Origin: Lentinus brumalis
Lineage: Eukaryota > Basidiomycota > Agaricomycetes > Polyporales > Polyporaceae
DNA length: 64,000 nt
Assembly (NCBI GenBank): GCA_001792895.1
Contig: MARA01000037.1
Coordinates: forward strand, 186,001 to 250,000
Direction: 5' to 3'
Shown here: piece after piece, positions 1-11,772 of the stretch
Position numbering within the stretch: the first letter of the stretch is position 1
Layout of the letters: every line of letters starts with the position of its first letter
Notes under the pieces: generated by a model
Told to the model about the DNA's origin: nothing
Seen by the model: only the letters and a program-made list of their open reading frames with translations
The model's database searches: none
Translations under genes and position numbers: made by a program

Positions 1-979
1 CCCATCTGTGTGAAGGTATGAGTGACACTCTCATCGGTAGATGAGTACGTCTACGTTAATCGGGCTTACCTGTCTTTGCAACCAATGTATCGGACATGAT
101 GGAGTTCACGACGACGCAGAGGGCACACCCAGTCTGGCGAACACGGAGAAGAGGACAGATGTTGGTGACCCGGAACCGGGCGGGGCGTGAGGGGCGAGGG
201 GCGGAGGGAACAAGAGTAGGTATTTGTATGGTCACGTCGGCTACACCTCACAGGTGCCAGGGCGATCGAGAACGGAAAAGGATAGAGAGGAAGGGGAGGG
301 GTTGAGCTCGGGGACGTGCAGATGCGGCGAAGGTCTTCAGGCTTGTCCCTCCTAGACAGAGAACTGAATTGTGCTTCGAGCAGGCCGGCAGCGATTACAG
401 GCATGTGGAGATCTTGGACGGGAGTATTGTTTGCGCGGCAGCGACGGGATGAGCTTGACGGGAGAGGAGACTGGAAGGTGTGATCGAGCAAGTTGGATCG
501 GACAGGAAGCTGTGTTGCACTGAAGATCAGATCCGTCGAGGAAGATGCTTTGACGTCAGCACGAAGGATACTTCATCGACGATACTTGAAGCTTGAAGGA
601 GGATCGAGATGTGGAGTCTGATCGTGCTTCCTACGCCCTTCGATGTTGAGCAGGCGGGTAACCGTGGCGAGATGTGGCCGGAAGGATCGAGTCCTCCGGG
701 CCGCCGGGTGAACGTATGTGCAGTCTGCTTGTGAGGATGCGGCTGTAGATAACCGTGTTCGATGGAGAATGACGTATACTACGAGTTACAACATGCTGGT
801 GATAGATCCTGGCGATTGAAAGGAGGAAGGTCTCATACTAGTACAGTCGACGCAGTGGGTGAGTTCGTAGACGAACACAGAGGATGTGTTTAGGATGATC
901 GGCGGCGGCTGCGCTGGAGCCGCTCACTCAGAGTGCTGTGCGGAAGGTCAGGACGAACTCGCGAGGACTAGCCGATGGC
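1..979. other. No supported gene
   Basis: Short open frames occur on both strands (for example 66-491 minus and 96-305 plus). They are low-complexity, show no recognisable motif and cannot be joined through convincing splice sites. I see no RNA gene or repeat. Confidence 0.5.
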
Positions 980-1357
980 TTACTGCTGCACTAGCTGCTG
1001 AATGAGGCCCCGTTCTGCATAATGGACGTTTGTAGCCATCATGGGATGGCGCTGTCCGTGCCGTAGGACCAACACGTTCCCTCTGAATGGGATGTGCATG
1101 CACGTCTGAATTGCGTGGTTTAAGGGGGCACGGCGTGGCTGGGCCGTAGTGACAATAGTGTAGTCGTTCGTGAGTTGCTTGTCAGTTCCGGGAAACATAT
1201 GGACTTGAGTGAATGTGGTGCCATCTGGAAACCACGGCCCGATATGGACATCACTGACCCAACCCGTTGCCAGTAAGTCGTCGTCCCGTTGGACAAAAAC
1301 GGGCAGACGGAGACTTCGTGCGCGAGGCATTGCGGCCGGGTAGATCAGTCCCGTCAC
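980..1357 (-). CDS. Possible exon of an unknown protein
   Basis: A 125-codon open frame on the minus strand has a protein-like composition: a balanced hydrophobic pattern, segments such as RLPVFVQRDDDLLATGWV and GNVLVLRHGQRHP, and a regular stop. No domain is recognised. The start ATG is the first in frame and could be internal to a larger spliced gene, because no upstream exon could be fixed. It may also be chance. The neighbourhood offers no functional clue. Confidence 0.3.
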   Translation of the reverse strand: MTGLIYPAAMPRARSLRLPVFVQRDDDLLATGWVSDVHIGPWFPDGTTFTQVHMFPGTDKQLTNDYTIVTTAQPRRAPLNHAIQTCMHIPFRGNVLVLRHGQRHPMMATNVHYAERGLIQQLVQQ

Positions 1358-2335
1358 CAGTCGGAAGTCCGTGGTCTAGATAGTGTCAGTTCAATCTCGT
1401 GATGTGTGAAACGAATGAGGCATTGGACGTCGCGTGCTTACATCTGTCATGTGGTCTTCGACGTACTCTTTCCAATCAATCAAGTCTTGAGCATTTCCTC
1501 GGTGACGCTGCGAGTTCGAAAGCCGGCTTGTGGTCGGGAAAACGTTTGCTTCGAGATTGTGGGTTACGTACCTTGCCCGGCGTGCGACTCCTGCGTAACG
1601 AGTACTTCTTTGAAGGCATGGCTGCAGGCTGCTCCTGTGCCGAACGGAATGGAGAGGTGACGTTGATGAGGCGGCGGGATGGGCGGTATGTTTTTGTAGA
1701 TTGTCTTTGCAGCGTGCCGCCGTGACGTGGCATATGGATCTTGCCTGCAATCTGACTACGATGGGCTTCTAGAGACGTCAAGCACGTCAGCACAGCTACG
1801 ACATTCTGGCGGGGAGCGACGGCGGGGCTGTGGAATCTTCGTATGCTCTTCTGAAACACGGTGAACGGCCTCGGCCGCTGCGGGAAGAGCCTCGATTGCT
1901 GTGCGTGTCACAGAGTGTCAAGTGCTGCCGAGCTGTGGAAGATCATGTACAATGAGTTCTGCATAGGGACGACCGCACTGAACAGGAGGACAGTATGTGG
2001 GACGAAATTGTAGGATGTGGCTACAATCGATTGCGATATGACGTTTCCGACGTGTGGGAGAGAGAGAGCGTCGGGAGTGTCTGCTGACGAAGGTGTGGAT
2101 TCTGAAAGACAGCACGCGGAAGATGTCTCGGCACATACCTGTGTCCGCGTCACTCATGACTGCGAGTTCCGATATGGCAAGCATCTTTATGGTAAGTTTC
2201 GAGCACCGGTGGAGTACACGCTTGACGGTCAGTCGAAGAAGATGGCGAGTCGCGTGCTCGATTGGGCAATGTTGTGACTTCTGGGTTCCTTCCGATGGCG
2301 CCTAATCCGAATGGTATAAAGGGGAGCAGGAGAGG
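1358..2335. other. Intergenic or unresolved sequence
   Basis: Overlapping open frames lie on both strands at 1391-1859 and 1908-2305. None gives a consistent spliced model. This stretch probably holds the upstream region of the gene that starts near 2336. Confidence 0.4.
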
Positions 2336-4093
2336 TTGGTATGCATGACACAGAAGTGCTTCCACGGTCAAGGGGTTACTCTCTCGATACTCTTCATGGA
2401 TCAACTTACCTTGGATTCACTGTTGAAGTGGAAGGAACATCGCTACCGACCGGTAGAGATTCCCTTCGCAGACGCAGTTCGCTCGCTTGGGACTGACGAC
2501 GAGCTTGTGGAGGTTCGGCAGTCTGCTACGCGCAAGTCAGATTGGGTGGTGAGTGAGCCGCTCTGAGCACGTGGAAATCGACTGATCACCAATATGTGTC
2601 TAGTTCTGCCGCCCTGGGACGTCCGCGCCGGCTATCTTTGTGTATGCCGGAGTTTTTTCGGAAGCGGATCCCTATGACACCGGCAACTTCGTGTGGGGTA
2701 AGGCACCGGTCCCGGGTAGCCTGGACGAGGGGCGTGTGTGAGTATTTGGTGTTGATTGTGCGGGGAACGTTGCTAAACAGACTTCCGATCAGCGCTCGTT
2801 ACGCCGGCTACAAGGCTGCGTATTCGTATGCTATTGAGACTTTCAACGATAAGGAGATTTGGGAACTGCAGACGGTACGTACCGCAGTTCGGGGGCTCTC
2901 GTTGGTGTACGCATGCTTACTACATTACAGTTGATGGATGCGCACATGCAGAGTGTCCCGGGTTTTAACTCGCGTGAGGTCGGAAGGCGGGAGTGGCAGA
3001 ACGGGAACACATGGCACCTGCGTTACTGGTTCCGAACTCCCATGTTCCTGACCTGCGAGGCCAGAGGAGGTCGGCCGGACCCTCCTGACGGGGTTCACGA
3101 GTGGGTCGCTGCCGCGCACCGCAAGTCCAAGACCTATCGCGCAAACCCCGTGCACCCCATGGTATGTGGCTTGCAAGACGGCCGATTGGAGCTCATCAGC
3201 AACTGCGACCCCCCAAAGCTCGAGTACGGCGACGTGGTGAGCTTGGTCTTTGGTATCACTTATGTCGAGGATCGGGAGGACTGGGGTCCGGTCCCCATGG
3301 TGTCGCATGTTATACGCGTGCAGCATGCAAACCGAGACGTCTATCTGCTGACGTGCTCAATTGCCACTCCGGGGATGGACGAGGAGGCCGGGGCTTTGCC
3401 CATCGGGACTATTGTCGATGGTAAGCTACTAAGTTAGTTATCAGTCGGTCGTCGCTCACAAGGACGTTAGCTGAACAGGCGGCGAAGGCGACTGTACGTC
3501 GAGGCAAGCGTCCTGAAGGCGAGCACGGAGCTGAGCCCGCTGCAATCATCGCGCTCCCTAACGACGACAACACCGGCCCTGGACTGGAAGACGAGTCTCT
3601 CGCCGACGATGGCCTTGGTGCTCTGGAGGATGCGCCCTTTGTTGAAGACACTCTCGACGTTCTCGAGTCCGGGGTTCTTGCATACGGCTCGGAGAAAGAC
3701 TTTCTGGTGGACGACATTGCCGAAGAATCTGGCGAGGACATGAGCTTTGAGGAAGAGCCCGACGGAGATCTTCATGCGCGCAGCGGGGACGGCTCTGCTT
3801 CGGAGATGGATGTTGACGATGAAGATACATCCATGCTGTCCTATGTCATCCTCGACGCTAGTCCCCATGATACGGAGCGTCTCGACGACAACGCGTCCGC
3901 CGGCTCTACCATCACCGACGGGTCGGGAGGGGAGGACTTTAACGGCGAGGCCATGTCGCCGGCGAGGAGGAAGCGCAAGGGCCGCTCTGGCGAAGAGTCC
4001 GCAAACGACGAGGTTCGTCCATCCGCACGCTCCCTCGAGCGAACGTCACGGGGAGGCGGGAAAGCTCGTCGCAGTGTTCGGATCGGGAAGTAA
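2336..4093 (+). CDS. Unknown protein, five exons, acidic C-terminus (about 513 aa)
   Basis: Five exons join in phase: 2336-2548, 2604-2737, 2793-2874, 2931-3420 and 3471-4093. They are separated by introns of 50-56 bp with GTGAGT, GTACGT or GTAAGC donors and TAG or CAG acceptors. The total of 1542 nt encodes 513 residues with a regular stop. The first 300 or so residues look globular (segments APAIFVYAGVFSEADPYDTG, RREWQNGNTWHLRYWFRTP and DPPDGVHEWVAAAHR). From about residue 310 the protein becomes acidic and Ser/Gly rich, and it ends in a short basic tail with RRKRKGR, which may act as a nuclear signal. I do not recognise a named domain. The start is uncertain: ATG 2396 or an upstream exon are alternatives. 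Agreement of all four splice phases is the main support for a real gene. Confidence 0.7.
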
Positions 4094-5203
4094 AGGACGC
4101 TGCGGGCGAGGAGGTTGGCCGGGTGTAACAATATGAGTTTGTAGTGTGGAGTTTGTTGACCCGCAGCGTTTATGTCGAGGCGTCCTACAAGATGTACATT
4201 ATGTGTGTTGCTGCAGATCGGGAGAATTGACGACGCTCTCATCGTTCGCGTGCAAGCTGGCGGTACTCCACTTAACTGCTGCGCGCGGCGGTTGCCTGAC
4301 CGGTCTAGTCGTTCAGCAGAACATGTCGGTGGTATTTGCTGACGTAGACGTAGAGAGTAAGTGCAACGTGACTATTCTTGATTCTCGAGGAGGCATGCAG
4401 GGGGAGCCACCAACGAACTAGTCCGTGAGGGACATGTGCTGCGTGTCCACTGATTTCCTTCTCTTTGCTTACAAGGTCGACAGTGGTCTTGCGTGCGGTC
4501 ATATGTTGGCGACAGCGGCGGAGGCTCGTGCGGGCTGTCGAGGCTGTAGTTTCAGACCAAGATGCTGTTGTCATTAGATGCAAGAAGATTCTATTTACGT
4601 TGCATTCAGGGAGACGTAGTACATGCAGGACGAGTACGAGTGTAATGTTGAGGGGTACCGGAGCAGAAACAACCCAAGACAAAGGCAATAAATGAACATC
4701 TACAGGGCGCAGGGCGGGGAACACGTGCGAAAGGTGCTGCAAGATGAGAATCCCTGAGACTGTGCCTGACACCGTCTTCTACTTAGTAGGGTCCTCGGAC
4801 GATGGCCTGACGCGCGAGAAATCGTGGGTCAGTAATTCGCGCAGCCGCAAAGTGTAGTCTCTTACCCGGCTCTAGGCTCCGACACCCGGGGGTTTCCTCG
4901 CTGCGCGTACCACTCTAGGTCCGCTTCGATGTAGTCGACCTCTGCGTCTGTTGGTCGGCTCCTGTCCGCACGTGAGGAGCGGTAAGGGTGCGAGCGCGTC
5001 GACAAAGATGGAAGCCTGTGTGGGAGGAGTGTATTAGACCCGCCGAGCAGCATAGCGAACGTCGGTCATACCTGTCTCCGTTGTGATCGCCTGCGACGTG
5101 AAAAGACGACGTACTTTCTCCCCGTCGTCCGGTGCTTGCATGTCTGGGGAACGTATTTCCAGCCTGGACAACGAAGAGGGAGTGTACGTTAGCAACGTCG
5201 CTT
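4094..5203. other. Unresolved sequence between two unknown genes
   Basis: Short frames on both strands (such as 4305-4772 minus and 4146-4421 plus) carry no recognisable motif and no consistent splice chain. It may contain the 3' untranslated regions of the converging neighbours. Confidence 0.4.
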
Positions 5204-6333
5204 TCAGAGCGATCTCGAGCTTACGTGGGACGAGCGTGAAGACTGAGAAACTCCTGGGGAAGTAGTTGAGATCGTCGTCGATCCCGCGGATGTAGTCGGG
5301 GCGGGAGCAATGTGTCGGAAGCCCAGACGTGCCGCTTCCCGCTCGGCGTCGAGAACTCGTGACGCCCTCCTCGCAGCAGCGTGTTCGAGGTCGGAGGCGA
5401 TGGCGACCGCGCTGAAGGACGCTTGCGCGGGAGGCGGGGGATAGAGGGCAGGAGTAGGTCCTGTATTATTACCGGACGACAGAGCTGTGTGGCGTGCGTT
5501 GGCTTTCTTCTTTTGTCGACGCCGAGGTTTGGCCGCACGTGTGGGCTGGGTGGATGTGGTTCGAGGGCGAGAGTCAGTCGACGTGCGTGGGGTGTGACAT
5601 TGAGAGGCTGCAAGGTCGGCAGCGTGTCGCGAGCTGAAGAGTCGACGGCTTGATGAGGCGAGTGGACCGGCGCGGAAAGGCCGGTCGCCTGCACACACGA
5701 AATAAGATGTTGTTAGACATACAAAGTGCAGGTACCTAATCAATTGGAGTGTCACCATCGCTACCCGGCTAGGGGCGTCCGAGCTTGAAGGGGCCGGAGC
5801 TACTGCCGCAGCAGGGGGTGCGACAGCCGTCGCAATCGGCATCGGCGGAAGGACGGCTGCAGGAACAGAGTCGTCGTCGGAGACGTCGCAGAACTCGTGG
5901 TCTTGCTTGCATCGATCACACGCAACTTCTGGGTGTCCTTCGCACTACGTGACGTCAGCGGATGCGCCACGGCGACGGTGTCTGTGCAATCGTACAGTAA
6001 GCAGGTACTTGCGGCAGCGTTTGCAGGTCTTTCGGCGTATCTGTCCAGTCTGAATGCGCCCGACGCGGGTCATGGTAGGCAGAGGACGCTGTCGATGTCA
6101 AGTAATACCGTCAGCAGTCATAGCCGGCAACTCCGGGTGAGATAGACGTACGACGGGTCTTGGCAGCGTGGAAATAGGCTCGTACAATACAGGGAGATTC
6201 AATTCTGTATAAGATCAGTTCGGTCGATAAGCAAAGTGCATACGTGTTTATGAAATGCGACAACATTTGACTTACCGGGGTCGGGGTCACCGCGGTAGAA
6301 AAGGTCAAGACGAGATTGCTTCGAGGGGTCCAT
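5204..6333 (-). CDS. Unknown protein with small Cys cluster, multi-exon
   Basis: Reading the minus strand from ATG 6333, four exons join in phase: 6333-6276, 6204-6109, 6049-6009 and 5944-5756, with introns of 59-71 bp and GT-AG borders. A fifth exon probably starts at 5688. Exon 4 carries CEGHPEVACDRCKQDHEFC, a C-x7-C-x2-C-x5-C pattern that could bind zinc but does not match the spacing of the fungal Zn2Cys6 class. It then runs into an acidic DVSDDD patch and an Ala/Pro-rich stretch. The last exon is basic and open in more than one frame, so its reading frame and the C-terminus are not settled. Function unknown. The exon chain is moderately supported; the zinc role is inference. Confidence 0.42.
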
Positions 6334-7216
6334 ATTGACAGCGTTAACGGTCGACGGAAGGTGCCAGGAGTAAAGCTAAGTTGCGGCGACGAAGTGGTGT
6401 GCAGAAGGCAAACGGTGAGAGAAACAACTGCGGGGATGGGAGTATCCTCTGCGTACTAATAGCACGCGTGTCGTCCCGGGCAACCTTTCTCGTGACGAAA
6501 CCACAATCGAACGTAAGGGGTGCCTCGTTGCAGCACGAGGCTGAGGCGGGCCCGGACGGCGGAGACTGGCGACGTCGACGAGAAGATTGCATCGTGTAAA
6601 GGCCCTGAACTTTAACGAGGGTCCGGTCCTCGTCATGGTCACGGGCTATTCGGAAAAGCTGCTTCCCTGTATAAAGGCCTGACTTTACTGCGTTTGGATT
6701 TCGAGAGGTCGCCGCTGTCAACGCGGGACCCTTTTGAACTATGTCCACACTCCGGGCCTCCGAGATCTTCGTAAGGTTCAATTATGATCGGCCTGGGCCG
6801 CGGATGTCGACGGATAGCGCCGATAGAAGCTCATGACTTGACGCGTCTGATGGTCCGGAAATGCGGGTGCAGTCGCGAGGCATCGTCGCTGTAAGGCAAG
6901 GCGTACGAGAGTGAGTAGACGACGGAGGAGCGTCGCTGTATCTCACAATCTGGGGTGGATCTAAGAGGCTGGCGCTGCAGATGGCGGTGCTCAGGGAAGC
7001 GATTGCCGACGTCACACTGATATACTGTACATGATGTAACCGAACCTAGCTGCGAAGGAAACCACGCGTGACGGGGGGGGGGGAAGCATGGGTGGAAAAT
7101 TGCTCGCGGGCGTGTTGCGGACCGACGACCGACGTCTCTTGCATTCACGGACTGTTCTCGCGCGTGTTCTGTGCAGTCGCTGCGGGACAGGGATGTAGAA
7201 CGACAGAGAATTCGAG
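6334..7216. other. Unresolved sequence
   Basis: A 145-codon minus-strand frame (6781-6344) begins with a plausible MNLTKISEARSVDIVQKG but soon becomes low-complexity, and no splice links to the genes on either side were found. A G9-10 homopolymer sits near 7074-7083. Confidence 0.35.
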
Positions 7217-8364
7217 TTAGAAAATGTGCTCAGTGAGGCGAGGATGATACTGACCGGCATCCCACGGCCACATGCACTCAATGATCCACCCGCGATCTGT
7301 GGATACGATTGGGAGCTTGGGTTGTTCGTCGCCTACTGCCAGACGAAAGGACGTGACCATCGCCCTCCGACAGCCGAAGAAGAGGCCGTCCCACATCTCC
7401 GCGCCTCGTCTCCAGGTCTCGTGGCTAAAAGTGAACTGCCGCTTTTCGTACTTCTGGACAGCCTTGTTGTCGCGCTCCGTGATGCGGGGTTTGAACATTC
7501 CTCGCCGAGCGAGCGTCGTATCCGGATACCCGCACACGCAGGCGTTCGGGCGCAGGAAGTTCATAACCAGCGAGGACCAGAAGCGGTTGACGGCGACCGC
7601 TGGGTTGTTGCTCGCCACGCGAATAACGTCGACACGGCGGTCTCGGGTGGTGTAAAACTGACGGACCTCCATGATTCCGATAGACAGGGAAGGGGTGGTC
7701 GGCTCGGGGACCGGGAGTATGGGGACCTCGCAATCGGAGCTGTTCAAGCTGGGGCTCGAGCTCGGAGCTTCATCTTCGTCGTCAATGCAATCCCATGGGT
7801 GGCGGTGGGGGTTAAAGTGAAGTCCAGCCCCTGGGGGTTGGTGATCGCTAGAATAAAGCGATCGAACATGTCGTCGGGAACGTACAGATCCAAATCCCTC
7901 GGGTTCCAAGTCTCGTCTGGGAGGAAGTACTTGAGTGCAACCGAGCCCGATATGACGACGCCGTACAACATCAGGAGTTCGTCGAAGGCGAGAATATCGT
8001 CGATGAAGGGTTGCAGACACAGCTCGTAGCGACTACGTAGATGAGCAGCGACCACTGCAAAGTACGCGTGGCACGTGAGGCGCCATTTCGCCAACAATCT
8101 GAAGTCGCAACGTTGAATGAGGGCGACAATAACGTCGGTGGGGATCCTGATAAGAAGATGAGCATGTGGCAGATGTGCGCGCTATGATGTGGAGGACGAA
8201 ACGTACTGGATGGGTCCTACAATCTCTCGGACTACGTAAGTCTGGATTGCTCGGGTTGGGTCGTCGCTCTTCTGGTGCTCGCCGAGTTGAAACATCTGAT
8301 CCACGCCCGGGACGAGTTCGGAAGTGGCTACAACGGGGATGGCCTCTGCGTCTTCCGAAACCAT
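7217..8364 (-). CDS. F-box-like / nucleotidyltransferase-fold-like protein with one frame change
   Basis: Exon 1 runs 8364-8207. A 60-bp intron (8206-8147, GTACGT to TCAG) leads to exon 2, which starts IPTDVIVALIQRCDFRLLAK and looks like an F-box-type opening. It is followed by GVVISGSVALKYFLPD and PRDLDLYVPDDMFDRFI. The SGS...DLDLYV pattern resembles the GS...DxD nucleotide-binding core of nucleotidyltransferase folds; this is a family-level impression only. After an acidic/Ser linker the reading continues in the -1 frame as RRVDVIRVASNNP, NRFWSSLVMNFL and CVCGYPDTTLARRG, ending at 7217. The frame must change between about 7760 and 7840, and a C5 run on the coding strand (7811-7807) is a candidate site for a lost base. 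No GT-AG intron explains it. Either a pseudogene or a sequence error. Activity and substrate are unknown. Confidence 0.62.
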
Positions 8365-10480
8365 ATTCGCTCGATGTTGATAGTTCTCGGACGCCTTCTC
8401 AACACCTATCTACGAGAGAACGGTCAATCACAAACGCGGGTCCAATCTAGCACATGAGTACGTACGGGCGATTGGGAAGTTGTAGTGTTTGAACTCTCGC
8501 TTGGGGTTGTTTTGCTCTTTAAGTACGGGTGTGTCCGTCAGTGTGAGGTTCGAGACTGTAGCGAGTTCTTCTACCATACCCCTGCTATATGTTTGGCGTG
8601 TGGCGTATATTGCGAGAGGCTCTGGGCGATCTTGGGTAACATCTACATGATCAGTCACTGCGAGTCGCCCTGTCGCGATCTAGTGCGAGGATCCGTCATC
8701 GGTCGGACAGTACTCGAGTTCGACTTAGAAAGGTACATTCGCAAAGAAGGCAGTTCCACGAAAAAGTTGAGAGAGCCACATGATGGTTTCATCCGGGCAT
8801 GAGGGCTTGGCCTTGAGGCTGTTAGAGGACGTGACGACGGGCGTTGTCAGCAGGGAAGAACGGACCAGCCGGAAATAGTAGGTGGTGTTATCCGAACAGA
8901 GATCGCGGAGCGCTGGGGCGGGACTGTGCCGGAGAGTGCCTTCATGAACATGCTGTGTCGTTCTCAGGCCGGTCCAGGACACCGTCCCGACATCCGCGAT
9001 TACAGGAAGTTCAGGGCTCGATCAACTTTCTCGTCAGGGTCTCGGAGTTGCCTTGATCGTCATGCGGTCGGTACACGTGTGCTTAAAGTCCCGAGCAACG
9101 TTCAAGTCCTAGACGTGGAGTGAAGTGAGCGTGAGCAGTGTTCTCGTGGAAATCTGTACCAGACATGGGAGTGAATTTACCCACTTTTAGTGTTGGCGAG
9201 GGCACGAAGAGATCTTTCCTGGATCTTATCATCAAGTCGCAACTTTCAACGCGGCAGGGCCTAACAGGGCTGGAATGATCGCATGACGTACCGCAGTGCG
9301 ACTCGGATCGACCCTCCTCCCGATGGCATCTTGATGTTGTCTAGCGAAGACGATCCCATTCCCACGGGAGCACATAGTCATCGCAAACGAGCGCGTTCAG
9401 TGTATTCCGCTGAGAGCAACGATGTCCGCACGCTCGTTCTGTGGACAGATGTGGTAAGTAGTCCTCCGTCTACGTTTCTTCGACCTTGGACGTGTCGACT
9501 ACCAAGACAGCGAAGGCGGCATGAGCCGGTTCCAAGTCTGGCCCTCGCCCCCCTCCGTCTCAGCGACTGCTTCACATTTCAGCCCACTTTCCTGCAGTCT
9601 GACGGCCCCGTGGTCTATTTCGCCTCAATATTGGAGATTGGACACTATTCGCTGTCTTATCTGTCTACTGCTTGTCAAGCGGTATCTTGGTGCGCTCCGC
9701 CGACATGGTGCGTCTCTTGGGATCTCTCCTTGTCTTCTGACACGCATCCCATTGTCTTACAGCTCTTGTCCTGCCTTTGACCACCGTGTGAAGTGTTCAG
9801 TCGGGTTTGTACTGTTCCGTTTTACTCGGTGAAGAGCGTGCGTACCTCCGCTCTCACGTCTCCACGCCGAAGCCTCACAATGTAGGATGTTGCACCTGAC
9901 TGTCTTCTGTAGCCGGTGCGCGGAAACGTGCGGTGCTCTCTGTTCCGTCTTCACACATACATGCCACTGTCGAGCCATCACAAGTATCGGATCTTGCAAT
10001 ACTCGCATTATGCGCTCACGAAAGACTCTGTGGCTGTTCGGGCGACGTTCTGACAAACATGTTCTCAGCGGGATTGAACGGCAATGGTGAGCAAATGCGG
10101 TGATCTCTCTCGTGTTGCTTCAGCACGTGCGACTTACTGTTCGGTCCTCTAGAGTGTGCGGATCACGCGACAGCTTCGGCCACGGCTCGATCTGCGACCG
10201 CGCGTATTTCCCTGTCTGTCTTCACGAATAATGCGCACAGATCGATGTACGGGACCATAATGCTGGGTTTCACGTCGTCTTTTCAGGCGGTCCTCTGCAG
10301 AAGCAGACGCGCACTGCTGAGGACCATAAAGCTGACGCTGACAGCACCATGTGGGAGAAATCAAGTTGCGACGCTTCCTGGACACGACAATGGGCCTCAG
10401 CAGATGTTAGTGACTCGACCTCCCTCTTGAACGCCTTCTCTTCCACTGACTACCGTCAGACACTAACCTTCGCATAGCAG
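8365..10480. other. Unresolved upstream region of the kinase gene
   Basis: Several plus-strand frames lie here. One at 9283-9453 begins MTYRSATRIDPPPDG, carries SHRKRARSVYSAES and ends at a GTAAGT donor. It could encode the N-terminus of the kinase, since LAMMER kinases often have basic N-termini, but I could not phase it to the kinase exon at 10481. The bases just before 10481 look like an intron end: a CTAAC branch-point-like motif followed by CATAGCAG. Confidence 0.35.
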
Positions 10481-11772
10481 GCGAAGGGCGCACATCGACA
10501 GTCTACATTGCATACGACGTTTACTGTGCCTGTACAGTCGCCTTGAAGATCTTTGCGCTTGGAGCCGACAACGTCGACATTATCACTGCGGAGGTACTAG
10601 TTCTCGGAACCATACACTCTTCAAGTGACGACCGGCGACGGTAGATGTCTCTCCCTGCCCGCTCTGCGACAATGCACTGACAATTGTTTCAAGGCTCTTC
10701 CCGTCCGTCTTGGAATCCTGTACTACTTTCCCCCAAGCCTACATCTGCCTTCCTTTGCTCGAGGCGACTCTTGCGGAGGCATTGCAATTGCCGGGCATCA
10801 ATCCGCTACATCATGCCGACGTCCGCGAAATTTTCACGCAGGTCGCGGCGGGTATCCAGTGTATGTGAGATCTCGCCCGGCGCCGATATTGTCGCTAAAT
10901 ATTTTCATAGATCTGCACGAGATGTCGATTGTCCACACTGACATCAAGAGCGCGAACGTCATGTTCAAGTCGTCTGCTACGCGACCGCCGCGCCGAACTC
11001 CTCGAACAAATCAACGGCAGGTAGGCGAACAACTTTCGCTGGCGCTGACGAGTGCTCATCGTCGTCTAGATTGAGCTTGTTTTCCTCGAACTTTATATCA
11101 TAGATTTCGGCGACTGCGTCTCCGACGCTCAACCCGGATACTCTATGATCGGGACAGAGTTCTGTCGTCCTCCGGAGGTCACGTTAGGTTCAACCGTCTC
11201 CCGCTAGTCACTGTGAGAAGCCACTAACAAAACTCGAAGGGTTGAGCTGGGATGTTACCGTTGACTCATTTGCGTTAGGGTGTTTGCTCGTGGAGCTGTG
11301 TACGGGGCAACCGCTTTTCGCTCAGACTTGTCGCCCTGTAGAACGTCTCTTTCTACTGGAGCGTGTCATCGGACATATTCCCCTCTGGATGATACTACAA
11401 AGCCGCCTTCCATGTAACGTTGCCCGCGATGCCGTTACAGGGACCATTTTGATGTCGCGGAGGTCGGCAACAGAAGCGTGCCGACTGCGGACTTTGGAAC
11501 GTTGGCCTACGTTGGAGGTACGTTTGTTGTACTTGATTTCTCCGCCGCGACCCTGACTCTGTTCTATCTGTGGCTAGGAGCACGTTCGAGACAGCATATA
11601 CCTTCGAGTTTGCCGGTCGCTGTTGCACATTGATCCCAACCTTCGGGCTCTACCTTCAGGTTGTCTTGCGTCGCTCGCAACGTCATGTCCGCTCGCTGGT
11701 GAGTCAAATAATCACGATCCTATGGCAGCTATTTCTTCCCTCGAGCTTGTCATGCAGCGGAAGGACGACGAT
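10481..11772 (+). CDS. LAMMER/CLK-like dual-specificity protein kinase
   Basis: A protein kinase domain can be read through five introns. The Gly loop GEGRTSTVY starts at 10481, followed by the ATP lysine in VALKIF. The region around 10638-10860 ends VREIFTQVAAGIQ. Intron 10861-10910 leads to YLHEMSIVHTDIKSANVMF, the catalytic loop. Intron 11021-11069 leads to IDFGDCVSDAQPGYSMIGT with the DFG motif. Intron 11188-11239 leads to LSWDVTVDSFALGCLLVEL and TGQPLF...RLFLLERVIG, the counterpart of the EHLAMMERVLG region that names LAMMER kinases. Intron 11518-11577 leads to EEHVRDSIYLRVCRSLLHID. HTD instead of HRD in the catalytic loop is typical of the CLK and SRPK families. The catalytic Lys, Asp and DFG are present. 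The link between the first two exons (10536-10640) is unclear and may hold a frame change. The N-terminus and a possible extra 3' exon are unresolved. The family is known to phosphorylate SR splicing factors; that role here is inference. Confidence 0.75.

Noticed and set aside
9283..9780. 165-codon plus-strand frame as an independent gene
   Set aside because: Only the first 57 codons look protein-like, and they end at a GTAAGT donor. The rest is probably intron; kept only as a possible kinase N-terminal exon.
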